A program made the position numbers and the translations under genes. From positions 981,262 through 1,045,261 of the forward strand of contig CP054181.1 of the NCBI GenBank assembly GCA_015709655.1: a DNA stretch of 64,000 nucleotides. Direction: 5' to 3'. Position 1 is the first letter of the stretch, and the number at the start of each line of letters is the position of its first letter. A model generated the notes under the pieces. It was not told the origin of the DNA, did no database searches, and saw only the letters and a list, made by a program, of their open reading frames with translations. Of this stretch, positions 45,862 to 55,731 are shown piece by piece. The stretch is from Ignavibacteria bacterium. Its GTDB lineage: Bacteria; Bacteroidota; Ignavibacteria; Kapaibacteriales; Kapaibacteriaceae.

Positions 45862-48111
45862 CTATCGAATTACAAGTACGGCAGTTGCTCCTACATGCTT
45901 GATTGTCACAATGTAAACACCATCTGTTAATCGCATCTGTGGGGTAATAGCAGCTCCGTTGGCTATGACCGGGATTATACGTCCGACGATATCTGTTACA
46001 ATAACACCCTCTGTTTGAGGATGAATTCCGTTTGTAATAAAAGCATCATTCTGCCACTTTACACTCCACGTATGCTTCGCTTGCGGCTGCTCAGTTATAC
46101 CCGTTGTGGTAATAGGTGTACGATATAATCCTCTGGTGGTAACGATATATCGGTAGCCTGCATATTCAATCATGGAATACACCTCACCGCCGTCAGGAGT
46201 CCATGGTCCGGTAAACTCATACCAGCCAAAACCACGGTTTGAGCTATAGTAGCATCCGTAATCCTTGGTAAATGCGTAAACAACTCCATCATTTGAGACA
46301 AACAACCCAGGTTCCATTCTTTTTATACTTACAGGAATCATGCTTCTGTCTCCCCATGATCTGCCCTGATCTGTAGAAACAATTATAGTTGCAGGCTCAT
46401 ATAAAGGAGGGATAGCACCAATTATATTCGTAACGGCTGCATATACTGTATCAGCACAGGCCGCCAACGAAAAGCATATACTTTTTGGAGGCATTCCAGT
46501 TGTTGATCTTATCCATGTTTTTCCACCATCAGTGGTTGCGACAATCGCGGCCAGTACACTGTCATCCTGCATGAGTATCTCAGACATATCTCCAAGTGAC
46601 TTGGCTCCGGCAAGCACTCTTGGCGGATTACCGTCGAATGACACTACAGCTAATGCCCATCCTAACATAATAAGAGGTGTATTGTCATCTTGATATTTCC
46701 AGTTAGACGCCATCTTTTTAATGACTCGCTTCTCTGTGTCAAGGCTATACAAACGACTTGGATAAAGTATCCCGACAGCACTATCATCTATTTGGAATCC
46801 GATTGTAGGACCTGTCAAATCTTCTGTGTGGGGTATTGTATCGCCTTTATCATTAACTTCATAGACAATATGAATTTCCATATTGTCCCTGTCCAGGATG
46901 GCTAACAAGGTATCTTTCCGGAGGAGAATAGCATTACCAATGAACTTGAGGTAAAGACTATTTAATTCAGTACCATCGGCAGTTGTATAGGAAATCCACT
47001 CCAATGTTCTTGTATTCAAAAATCTCGGTAAATAGTTGTACGAAAACGCGATCACAGAATCAGAAAACACGTTGGCTCTGCCGATATACGTTGGTACAAA
47101 CTCATGAGTGGAATACGGCAGACGTGACCAGATCATCTCCGTACTCAACGCATACATTGAATCGCCAAAGAAGACCAACGTACCATTCTGCAACTCTGCT
47201 ACTGATTGGAAGCTGAAATCAATTGCTGAGAGGAATGCATCGCGTTGCAGCGTATCACCGCCATGGGTATAACGCCAGGCCTCCAGCTTACCGGCAGAGT
47301 TTTTCGTAAAAATAATCGACTGCCCGCTACTATACAGCGGAACAAGCGCTGTTGGTGAGGCTGGAAGAGGAACTTTATGAACTACAGAATCTTTGCAAGT
47401 TTTGGTAGAATATACCGTATTCCCCCGAACCCAAAACAGTGATTCACCAAGATCGGTCCACATACTACCGCCTATACGCCGGCTATCAGGAATCCACGAT
47501 AACGAATCCATGTCCAAGGTAAAGAACGAGGTATCACGTATAGAAGTATATTCATTTCTATAATGAATCACTGCTAAACAAGTTGTATTACAGTGGGTGC
47601 TATGCAATGAATACATTTGGGGATCTTTATATAATAAGAGCGGCTTAAGATACTTTGATTCGCCCTCAGAATTTACCAACGTACCCCGAATTTCATCAGT
47701 AAGAATTATAAACCCAACTAGCAAAACCCCCTGTTCTCCCAAATCTACGATTTTAGTAATTGAATGTCCTGTATTAGCAGGATACGTCTGAACAATTCCA
47801 TCGTGACCAAACCGATTCAGCTCCAGATCGCCATTGCCGATATCTACCAGTATCAAGATCGTGCCTTGCTTTCCTTGTGCAGCCTTAACGAACTTATACG
47901 ATACAGGGTACTTTCCAATCGAAACTAAGTATAGCGAATCATCATGCCGCACACTGTAAACTTCATTATCTGTATAATCTATACCGTAAATTTCCCCTTC
48001 CGAGCTGTACATAACAAGGCGCGAAGCAACCCTCTCTAACGGGATCCGCTGGTACTGTTGGGCGGTGATTGAGCTCGTCAGAGCGATAAGAATAAGTAAG
48101 TACCGGTACAT
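45862..48111 (-). CDS. Large secreted protein with BNR/Asp-box repeats and a T9SS-like C-terminal domain
   Basis: A protein of 749 residues with a signal peptide (LLILIALTSSITAQ). Asp-box motifs occur in the second half: TTDGGKTWIRST, STDQGRSWGDRS and SSNRGFGWYEF, as in sialidase-like beta-propellers. The last ~80 residues look like a sorting domain (VIVTDIVGRIIPVI, MRLTDGVYIVTIKH). It would be exported to the surface or medium. Function is unknown. Repeats at the start also suggest propeller blades. Confidence 0.75.
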   Translation of the reverse strand: MYRYLLILIALTSSITAQQYQRIPLERVASRLVMYSSEGEIYGIDYTDNEVYSVRHDDSLYLVSIGKYPVSYKFVKAAQGKQGTILILVDIGNGDLELNRFGHDGIVQTYPANTGHSITKIVDLGEQGVLLVGFIILTDEIRGTLVNSEGESKYLKPLLLYKDPQMYSLHSTHCNTTCLAVIHYRNEYTSIRDTSFFTLDMDSLSWIPDSRRIGGSMWTDLGESLFWVRGNTVYSTKTCKDSVVHKVPLPASPTALVPLYSSGQSIIFTKNSAGKLEAWRYTHGGDTLQRDAFLSAIDFSFQSVAELQNGTLVFFGDSMYALSTEMIWSRLPYSTHEFVPTYIGRANVFSDSVIAFSYNYLPRFLNTRTLEWISYTTADGTELNSLYLKFIGNAILLRKDTLLAILDRDNMEIHIVYEVNDKGDTIPHTEDLTGPTIGFQIDDSAVGILYPSRLYSLDTEKRVIKKMASNWKYQDDNTPLIMLGWALAVVSFDGNPPRVLAGAKSLGDMSEILMQDDSVLAAIVATTDGGKTWIRSTTGMPPKSICFSLAACADTVYAAVTNIIGAIPPLYEPATIIVSTDQGRSWGDRSMIPVSIKRMEPGLFVSNDGVVYAFTKDYGCYYSSNRGFGWYEFTGPWTPDGGEVYSMIEYAGYRYIVTTRGLYRTPITTTGITEQPQAKHTWSVKWQNDAFITNGIHPQTEGVIVTDIVGRIIPVIANGAAITPQMRLTDGVYIVTIKHVGATAVLVIR

Positions 48112-48137
48112 CCGAACAGCTTCCTTTCAACTGTACA

Positions 48138-48896
48138 TTAATATCCACAGAGAGTGCAACCTTGCGTTGGTAGGCAGTCGATTGCATCCTTGTTTAATGA
48201 ACCAGAAATATATTCCAAATTCATACTGCCATCACATGGAGTAGGGCATGGATATCCTTCTGTTGATTCGCATGGTCCTTCTTCTGGTTGGATACATTTC
48301 CAGACCTTATACCACTTATAGCACGATTGATCGCTACACTGCTCGGTAACGATACACCCTGTTCCTGGTTGAATTGAGCATTGGAAGCATGCAGGAAAAC
48401 TCAGTTTCCACGCTGTTGAGAGCCCGCCATTTATCTGATTCACGGTCGGTATAAAATGATTGTGCGGGTTCTTTTCTGCCAACGCAATTGTGATTAATTG
48501 CCATACTTCATTGCCCCCCCGTTGTTCTTCAGGATTGTAAGCTCCTATGAACGGCCCACACAGAATCCCGCAACTATCCGGGATACAAATTTTACTTATG
48601 CGATATTCACAGGAAACGCCAAATGTATCTTTCTGACAATTAGTAGTTGTTAAATTTCTGCTACAAAAATATACTCTAATTTTACATTCTGTACCATTTT
48701 CAGTAGAATATATTATGTCCTCAATGCCTGGATGCCATGAAACATCAATCCCCGGGACTGTCGTTTGACAGTCGGTGCCAGGCGGACACTCTAGTGGCAC
48801 GTGTGGGCAGTCGCAATTTTGTGCAAGAGTGGTGGCTGCGTGACAGAAAACCACAAACAGAATCAGGATTCCATTGTGTATAAGACTCTTACTCAT
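48138..48896 (-). CDS. Secreted cysteine-rich protein of unknown function
   Basis: A protein of 252 residues with a signal peptide ending at TLAQ and about 28 cysteines, many in pairs or short spacings (NCDCPHVPLECPPGTDC, GYPCPTPCDG, PTQGCTLCGY). I recognise no family. It lies 26 bases upstream of the propeller protein on the same strand, so both are probably exported together. Disulfide-rich surface or adhesin-like roles are possible but unproven. Confidence 0.65.
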   Translation of the reverse strand: MSKSLIHNGILILFVVFCHAATTLAQNCDCPHVPLECPPGTDCQTTVPGIDVSWHPGIEDIIYSTENGTECKIRVYFCSRNLTTTNCQKDTFGVSCEYRISKICIPDSCGILCGPFIGAYNPEEQRGGNEVWQLITIALAEKNPHNHFIPTVNQINGGLSTAWKLSFPACFQCSIQPGTGCIVTEQCSDQSCYKWYKVWKCIQPEEGPCESTEGYPCPTPCDGSMNLEYISGSLNKDAIDCLPTQGCTLCGY

Positions 48897-48949
48897 AAAA
48901 CATCTCTTTAATTATAATGATTATTTCTTTTATGGACTACGTCCGTTTC

Positions 48950-50224
48950 CTAGTTGAAAATCGAGAGACTATAGCTTTGGTTTGATTGTTTTTGGATTCT
49001 GTTGTTTACTTCGTTTACGATCGCTCGGTGCAACATAAGCAATCTTTTATAGTTATGTACTCGTCGCCATGATTGTTCTGCGTCGAAGAGAGCGAGAGCT
49101 GACCACCGTAGCCGCTGATCATCTGTGGACCATCGCGTAACGTGCCTCGTACGACGTGCTATGGCAGAGTTCGCCGATTCGATCACGTTCGTTGTACCGA
49201 ATGAGCATCCGAAGACAGATCGCATGCCGAGTCGTGTTAGGGTCAGTACGTCTTCGATGCCCTCATTGAGTGATGCAGCAGCGGCGGGATTGATCTTCTG
49301 CAATCGTGCTATGAGTTCATCAGCCATAGCGCGTGCGTGTTTGTAGTCATCGCAGGAAAACAATTGCTTCAGAAGTTTGCGCCATTCTGGACGTGCGTTC
49401 TCCGGCAAGTGGTCAAGCACATTGCGCAACTTGTGCACTTGGCAGCGCTGAATGACGGCATATTCGCCAAAGACCTCTTCGATCGCCTTTCGAAGGCCTA
49501 GCCCGCCATCGATCACAAACAACAGGCCGTCATCGAAGCAGAAACCACGGCTGATCATCTCGCGAAACATCGTAGTGATCACACCGGCGTTCTCTGTCGT
49601 ACATTGGGTTAGCCCCAGCGATACTTCTCCCCGACTTCAGTTACGCCAATAACCGAGACGATGTTCTGACCCTGTATGCACTTTCCGTCGATGAAGACCG
49701 CCACATAGGTTGACTCGTCAAGGCGACGCTGAAGAAACTCTTCCAAGATCGCAGTGCTATGTTCAACGAAGAGCTCAGAAACCCGACTCTTTGAGAGTCC
49801 AAATGAATCCATCAATGCTTCGGTAACCAGCTCCAGATTGCGGCTGCCAAGACCTCGAAACAACGCCACAATACCATACGTCGGTGGCTCAGCGGCCTGG
49901 TGTAAGTCATGGTAGATCTGTGGCAGAAAACGTCTTCCCTGTTTCTGCATCATACACTCTGGGTGCTGCCACCGACAGCGTCTGTCCGCCTACAGCAAGA
50001 CTGCCAGGATTACGTCCCCAGCGACTGTAGGGACCCTGGTGAGGCTTGTCATGACTATGACGCTCCCCGGCTAGGTGCGTCACCTCCCGTTCCATCAACT
50101 GAACGCCAACATGTCTGCTCAGCTCCAGATGATGTAACACAAGCGCCGCGACTTCGTCACCTGCCAACTCCGCTAGTGTTTCAATTGCCGCAATACGTTC
50201 AGGGTGCGTATGTTTGAACCGCAT
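48950..50224 (-). pseudogene. IS256-family (Mutator) transposase broken by two frameshifts
   Basis: Three pieces: 49907-50224 (N-terminal), 49609-49953 (middle, with FIDGKCIQGQNIVSVIGVTE holding the first acidic residue), and 48950-49582 (C-terminal, with LLFVIDGGLGLRKAIEEVFG and FGTTNVIESANSAIARRTRH). The first and third share a frame and the middle is shifted, so two compensating indels have occurred. Together they cover a full transposase, which is now inactive. Terminal repeats were not identified. Confidence 0.85.
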
Positions 50225-50451
50225 GGGGCTCCTTTGTTTGGTGTTTGGTTGTTTAGTTTCTCCAAATTACCATCGGCAAAGCGAGCCTCTTTATTGTCAA
50301 CTAACTTCCGGACATCGTCTAGCATTGGCTTGCTCCTGGGCACATCACGTCCGTCTCGCCAGCGATTCGACTGGTGATGCAACGCACAACTCGAGTGTGG
50401 GATGTTTACGATCGTAGTTGCCCGGCATGCTTAAACATCCGGGCAACGTAT

Positions 50452-51405
50452 TTAGAAATTCGCTGTCTCGTATCTAAATTCAATTACTAATTGATTGCGG
50501 AGCTGAGTTGCCGGACCAACTGTTCCGTTATCTCGTGTAACGGGAACTTTGTGATCATAAAAAATATCGGTAAGAAGGCCGACCGACAAGAAGTCATTTA
50601 CCTTCATTAAGAAAACATTTTCGTCGGTTACTACCCAGTAGTTGATGTTGCTATATCTGGCAAACATATTCAGCCGGTTCCGCCATGTTACATTCTTCAT
50701 AATCTCCCAATCAAGTGTAGCATTCACCAGAGCACCAATATCATTTTTAAAACTGTCACCCGGATCTACTCCAAAGGCACCCTGGGCCGAGAGGTCATCA
50801 TCCAGAACAAAGATGGAACGTGAGGCAATCGGAGCTACCAGGAGTTTAAATTCATTACGCGGCGTAAACTCAACACCTAGCGATGCGGTAAGGTAACCCG
50901 GAGCCATGAGATTTGAGATTTTCTTGAATCCACTGGACGATGTTGTGTCAGGAACGTCATAATTACTACCAATGTAGAATTGGGTTCTGAAATCAATAAA
51001 GGCAGTATATCGCACCCAGTCATTCTGTTTGACCGAGGCCTTGCTCCCAAGAATAATTCTGTCATCGGCCTTACGGAAATCTGCACCGCCGAGTTTTGTA
51101 AGTGAATACCCTAAGTCAAGGGTGTTTTCCCACGACAACGAATTTGCTGCATAGGTGGCACTGCCAAGAATCAGACCCCGAATGGTTGTTGAGTTTAGTC
51201 CACCACCCATCCAGTTTGACAGCTGGGTAGCGTTTAATCCGGCACCAAAAACACCTTTTAGCTTCCACGGGATACTGTCGGCACTCAGGTGACGGATTTT
51301 GTTTGATAGTGAATCAGTTGCAACCGCAGCGTCAAGCTGAGCAGATGCCACAGCCGGTACAAGCAAGGCAACAAGTATGGCAAGATGTAGATTACGGAAT
51401 GTCAT
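50452..51405 (-). CDS. DUF3078 exported beta-barrel-like protein
   Basis: A protein of 317 residues with a signal peptide (VALLVPAVASAQ). The pattern GVFGAGLNATQLSNWMGGG and MAPGYLTASLGVEFTPRNEF fits DUF3078, found mostly in Bacteroidota outer membranes. Alternating hydrophobic strands and the terminal LRNQLVIEFRYETANF suggest a beta barrel. Function is unknown. It is divergent from the subtilase gene. Confidence 0.75.
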   Translation of the reverse strand: MTFRNLHLAILVALLVPAVASAQLDAAVATDSLSNKIRHLSADSIPWKLKGVFGAGLNATQLSNWMGGGLNSTTIRGLILGSATYAANSLSWENTLDLGYSLTKLGGADFRKADDRIILGSKASVKQNDWVRYTAFIDFRTQFYIGSNYDVPDTTSSSGFKKISNLMAPGYLTASLGVEFTPRNEFKLLVAPIASRSIFVLDDDLSAQGAFGVDPGDSFKNDIGALVNATLDWEIMKNVTWRNRLNMFARYSNINYWVVTDENVFLMKVNDFLSVGLLTDIFYDHKVPVTRDNGTVGPATQLRNQLVIEFRYETANF

Positions 51406-51509
51406 GTGTGTCCTTTTTAAAAATCAGTGAAGTGCAAATTTATCGGCTTTCTTCCTACACGTCGTCCGGTATCTGCCGGAGCAGCCCCCACGATACCCCT
51501 TTCTGTCTC

Positions 51510-51517
51510 TAATTTTG
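51510..51517 (+). promoter_or_regulatory. TAATTTTG box just upstream of the subtilase start
   Basis: TAATTTTG matches the TAnnTTTG -7 consensus and sits only eight bases before ATG 51526. This supports the shorter start for the subtilase and suggests a very short leader. Confidence 0.35.
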
Positions 51518-51525
51518 CAGTATCT

Positions 51526-52677
51526 ATGGCCCGTCCGCTCTCTGTTAAACCCGCCCTGCCATTACCGGTACGGATGAAAGCAAATGTCAGCGCTACTGGT
51601 CGTGGCGTGTGTATCGCTATGGTTGATAGCGATTTTATGGCCCACCCCGACCTTACATTGCCGAACAACAGAATTGTTGGGTATGCGGATGCCGTTCACA
51701 ATACAGTACACATAGAGGTTCCTGAAGTTCCAGTGACAGCACGCCACTGGCATGGTACGATGACGGCATGTACAGCGGCGGGCAATGGCTACTTATCGGG
51801 CGGAATGTACTCGTCGCTGGCTCCTGAAAGCACTGTGCTCCTGGTTCGTACCATGAACGAGAAGAATCGGGTAACAACTGATTCAATCGTATGCGCCCTC
51901 GAAATCATTGGTCGGCTGGCTGCAGAACACAACATCCGGGTGGTTAACATCAGTGTGTACGCCGATGAAATCGAACATACACTTGCCCATCCTGTGAACC
52001 GGGCAGTAACCAACCTTGTTGAACAGGGAATTTGCGTTGTTTCGGCTACCGGCAACAATCCGCGTGCGCCAATCAGACCTCCGGCTGCAGCTCCTCTGGG
52101 AATTGCCGTGGGTGGTCTTGACGACAAGAATACACTTCTTGAATCTGATAAAGAAATGTACCATAGCACGTTTGGCATCACGGAGCTGGGGGTTCAAAAA
52201 CCGGATGTAATTGCACCGGCAATCTACCTGCCGGGTCCGATACTGCCGGGAACAACGGAACAAGAAGAAGCGGCAGCTCTCAGCGCACTTGATGCACTAA
52301 CCGATTCAATGCTCCTGGAGACGGCACCTCGGCTTCTCCCGTATACCGGAATTCCTCTGAGCGTATGGACCTCTCGGGATATTGCCGAACTCAGAAACGC
52401 TATCGACAACAGAATTAACCTCGAACAGATTATTGCCCCGTATTACAAAATGGTCGATGGTACATCGTTCGCAGCACCTATAGTGGCAAGCATTGTTGCA
52501 CAGATGGTGGCGCTGAAACCGGATCTTACACCAGAGCAGATAAAAACCATACTCACCCATACCGCCAAACCCCTGCCGGACGTTCCCCGCCTGATTCAGG
52601 GCGCCGGAGTCGTTGATCAGCATGCGGCCCTTGCTTATTGCTCGGCACTGGCAAAGGTTGAACACCAGGCAGCCTAA
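51526..52677 (+). CDS. Subtilisin-like (S8) serine peptidase without a clear signal peptide
   Basis: About 383 residues from ATG 51526; the frame is open to 51427 but that extension covers the promoter-like region. Catalytic triad: Asp in IAMVDSDFMAHPDL (DSD instead of the usual DTG), His in RHWHGTMTACTAAGNG, Ser in DGTSFAAPIVASIVAQM, with oxyanion Asn in SATGNN. No signal peptide is evident from this start, so it may be cytoplasmic. A ~60-residue insertion precedes the Ser motif. Confidence 0.85.
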   Translation: MARPLSVKPALPLPVRMKANVSATGRGVCIAMVDSDFMAHPDLTLPNNRIVGYADAVHNTVHIEVPEVPVTARHWHGTMTACTAAGNGYLSGGMYSSLAPESTVLLVRTMNEKNRVTTDSIVCALEIIGRLAAEHNIRVVNISVYADEIEHTLAHPVNRAVTNLVEQGICVVSATGNNPRAPIRPPAAAPLGIAVGGLDDKNTLLESDKEMYHSTFGITELGVQKPDVIAPAIYLPGPILPGTTEQEEAAALSALDALTDSMLLETAPRLLPYTGIPLSVWTSRDIAELRNAIDNRINLEQIIAPYYKMVDGTSFAAPIVASIVAQMVALKPDLTPEQIKTILTHTAKPLPDVPRLIQGAGVVDQHAALAYCSALAKVEHQAA

Positions 52678-52691
52678 TACTCACTTTTTTT

Positions 52692-55600
52692 ATGTTACGA
52701 TTCCTTCTTGCCATCCTCGTTGCCTCCGTCGCATCAGCCCAGATTCCTACTGCTCCGGTTCTGGATTTACACTCTCCGGTTAAGCGGCTGATTGCCTATG
52801 TAAACTGCACTGCCGTTCCAGAACCGGGAAGAATTATCTCTAATGCCGTTGTGATTGTCCGCAATTCACAAATTCTTGCCGTTGGTGAGAAACTGCAAAT
52901 CCCTCAGGGTGCCGATGTGCGTGATTTGAAAGGGGCTTGGGTTTATCCAGGCTTTATTGATGCATTCGTAAACGTTAAGGCCCTGCAGGATGGGAAAGGA
53001 GCCGCTGATGCTGGTAGTGATGACGAGGGACCGGTCACGCCCCCAACTGTGGGAGCACGGCACTGGAATCAGGCAGTCAGACCGGAAGGCATGATCCTTG
53101 ATCGGCTGCAACTCTCCAACGATAATATTAAAGGTTTTTATAATGCCGGTTTTACAACTGCAAGCGTTAGTTCTCACGATGGTATTTTTTCCGGATATGC
53201 ATCGGTCATCAGTTTACACCCGGGCCCAGTAACTCCATATATCATTGAACCCCGAGCGGCACAGACTCTTGGATTTGAAAAAGGAACGTCGAAGACGCCA
53301 TACCCTACGTCGCTCATGGGTTCAATCGCCCTTCTCAGGCAAACCTTTTTCGATGCAGTCTGGTACGCAGAGAGCATGAAGAAAAAGGGAACACCCACAG
53401 CCGACATACCTGAAATCAACGTATCACTCGAAGCTTTAGCCTCAGCAGTACACCAGGATATGCCGTTTGTTGCCGCAGCCCAGACTGAGCACGATGTGGC
53501 CCGGTGGCTTGCGATTGCAGAGGAGGCGGGTATTCAGATCATCGTCAGAGGTAGCGGGAAGGAGTACCGCAGGTTGGCAGACATAGCCGCACTGAAGCCT
53601 GCTCTGATCCTGCCACTCAACCTGCCGGCTGTCCCCGATGTACGCGATCCCATTGCTGCTCGTGATGTCCCGCTGACAGATCTGATACACTGGTACTGGG
53701 CTCCCGATAATCCCAGACTGCTGGATAGTGCGGGCTGCACCTTCGCCTTTACGTCGAACGGCTGCAAGGATCCGTCCGAGGCTCTTGCCAACCTACAGTC
53801 AATGGTCAAACTCGGTCTTGATTCAGTCACAGCACTCGCCGCGCTGACAACCGTCCCTGCCCGGATGCTGCGTGCGGACAACACCATTGGTACAATTGCT
53901 CCGGGAAAACTTGCCAATCTTACTATCTTCAGCAAACCGTGCTTTACAACAGGGACCCAGGTGCACGGTGTTGTGGTTAACGGTGAATACATTACTGTAA
54001 ATCCCGTTCCGGCAGTAAATACACGGGGGACGTGGACGCTGTCAACTGCTGCCCTTCTAAAACCGCTTACCATCACCATTGGTGGCAGCTCTGCTAAACC
54101 GTCAGTTACCGTGGTTGGGGATTCGGGTACAACAATACCGTCTGCCGAGATCCTGAATAACAGGCTTACGTTTACCATTCAAACCTCAACGCTGGGTCTG
54201 CCAGGTACGGCACGGGTGACCGCAACGCTTGATAGCATTATGATGCGCGGTACGTTTTACAGCCCTAACGGTACCTGGGCCGAATGTATGCTGCAGCGCA
54301 GAGGTCCCGATACCACCAAACAGGTTCAGGCTGAGACCTCGCGTAAACGCCTTCCCCTGCCTCCTACCATTCCCCTTGGGCCCTTCGGCTATGACCAACA
54401 ACCAAAACAACTGAACATTGTACTAAAAAATGCAACTGTGTGGACGTGTGACAGTGTAGGCATTTTGTACAATACCGATGTTGCAATATCAGGCGGCAAG
54501 ATTGTCGGAATTGGCAAGGGGCTTTCCGGTGCATCTACTATTGACTGCTCTGGTAAACACATCACACCGGGGATAATCGACGAGCATTCACATATCGCGA
54601 TTTCACGCGGTGTGAACGAAGGTGCACATGCCGTTACCTCTGAAGTCAGAATTGGCGACGTTCTTAATCCCGACGATATTAACATCTACCGTCAGCTTGC
54701 TGGCGGCGTTACATTCAGCCACGCTCTGCACGGATCGGCAAACCCTATCGGCGGACAAACCCAACCCATTCGGATGCGCTGGGGAGCTAACGCAGAGGGG
54801 TTAAAGCAGGATAACGCTACGCCGACAATCAAGTTCGCTCTTGGCGAAAATGTTAAACAAAGCAACTGGGGCGACGATTATGTAATTCGGTACCCGCAGT
54901 CCCGGATGGGTGTTGAAGAAATAATGCGTGATGCATTTGCTGCCGCCCGAGAGTACGAACAACGGTGCACAAAAGCCTCGGTCGGCGGGTTGCCCGTGCG
55001 CCGTGATCTGCAGCTTGATGCTCTTGTCGAGGTACTCAACGGCAAACGTAATGTGCATTGTCACAGCTATAAGCAGAGTGAAATTTTAATGCTGATTCGT
55101 TTAGCTGAAGAATTTGGCTTTACAGTCTCCACCTTCACCCATATTCTTGAAGGTTATAAAGTTGCGTCGGAACTCAAACAGCACGGAGCTCACGTGAATA
55201 CGTTTTCTGACTGGTGGGCATATAAATTTGAAGTGTATGATGCAATTCCTCAGAACGCCGCCATTATGCACGAGCAAGGCCTGCTTGTTGGAATCAATAG
55301 TGATGACGCTGAAATGGGCCGGCGGTTAAATCAGGAAGCCGGTAAAAGCGTGAGCTACGGAGGTGTTGCCGAAGCCGATGCATTAAAATTTGTTACTGTC
55401 AACCCTGCCGTACAAATGAATGTGAACTCCTTTGTTGGCACACTGAAAAACGGAATGGATGCCGATGTCGTTGTCTGGTCAGCCAATCCACTCTCGAATA
55501 TGGCAAAAGTCGAACACACCTTTGTAGAGGGTCGTGAGCTTTTTTCAATCGATGCCGATGCCATCCTCAGAGCCAGAGATGCTGCACTCCGTTCAACCTT

Positions 55601-55718
55601 GGAGCAGGAAGCCCTAACAGCCATCGCTCGCGGGGGGACGCCTGCTGCCACACACAGCCAGGAGGATGAGGAATACCATTGTGACACCATCACCGACGAG
55701 ATGCGTGGCGGTGAATAG
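52692..55718 (+). CDS. Exported tandem amidohydrolase, first domain degenerate
   Basis: A protein of 1008 residues with a signal peptide (LLAILVASVASAQ) and two amidohydrolase domains. Domain 2 (from ~residue 575) keeps the metal motif in GIIDEHSHIAISRG, and VHCHSY, FTHILEGY and GINSDD. In domain 1 the equivalent spot reads PGFIDAFVN, so both metal-binding histidines are absent and catalysis there is unlikely. Related exported proteins occur throughout FCB genomes; the substrate is unknown. Confidence 0.85.
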   Translation: MLRFLLAILVASVASAQIPTAPVLDLHSPVKRLIAYVNCTAVPEPGRIISNAVVIVRNSQILAVGEKLQIPQGADVRDLKGAWVYPGFIDAFVNVKALQDGKGAADAGSDDEGPVTPPTVGARHWNQAVRPEGMILDRLQLSNDNIKGFYNAGFTTASVSSHDGIFSGYASVISLHPGPVTPYIIEPRAAQTLGFEKGTSKTPYPTSLMGSIALLRQTFFDAVWYAESMKKKGTPTADIPEINVSLEALASAVHQDMPFVAAAQTEHDVARWLAIAEEAGIQIIVRGSGKEYRRLADIAALKPALILPLNLPAVPDVRDPIAARDVPLTDLIHWYWAPDNPRLLDSAGCTFAFTSNGCKDPSEALANLQSMVKLGLDSVTALAALTTVPARMLRADNTIGTIAPGKLANLTIFSKPCFTTGTQVHGVVVNGEYITVNPVPAVNTRGTWTLSTAALLKPLTITIGGSSAKPSVTVVGDSGTTIPSAEILNNRLTFTIQTSTLGLPGTARVTATLDSIMMRGTFYSPNGTWAECMLQRRGPDTTKQVQAETSRKRLPLPPTIPLGPFGYDQQPKQLNIVLKNATVWTCDSVGILYNTDVAISGGKIVGIGKGLSGASTIDCSGKHITPGIIDEHSHIAISRGVNEGAHAVTSEVRIGDVLNPDDINIYRQLAGGVTFSHALHGSANPIGGQTQPIRMRWGANAEGLKQDNATPTIKFALGENVKQSNWGDDYVIRYPQSRMGVEEIMRDAFAAAREYEQRCTKASVGGLPVRRDLQLDALVEVLNGKRNVHCHSYKQSEILMLIRLAEEFGFTVSTFTHILEGYKVASELKQHGAHVNTFSDWWAYKFEVYDAIPQNAAIMHEQGLLVGINSDDAEMGRRLNQEAGKSVSYGGVAEADALKFVTVNPAVQMNVNSFVGTLKNGMDADVVVWSANPLSNMAKVEHTFVEGRELFSIDADAILRARDAALRSTLEQEALTAIARGGTPAATHSQEDEEYHCDTITDEMRGGE

Positions 55719-55731
55719 AACCATCCGGGGA

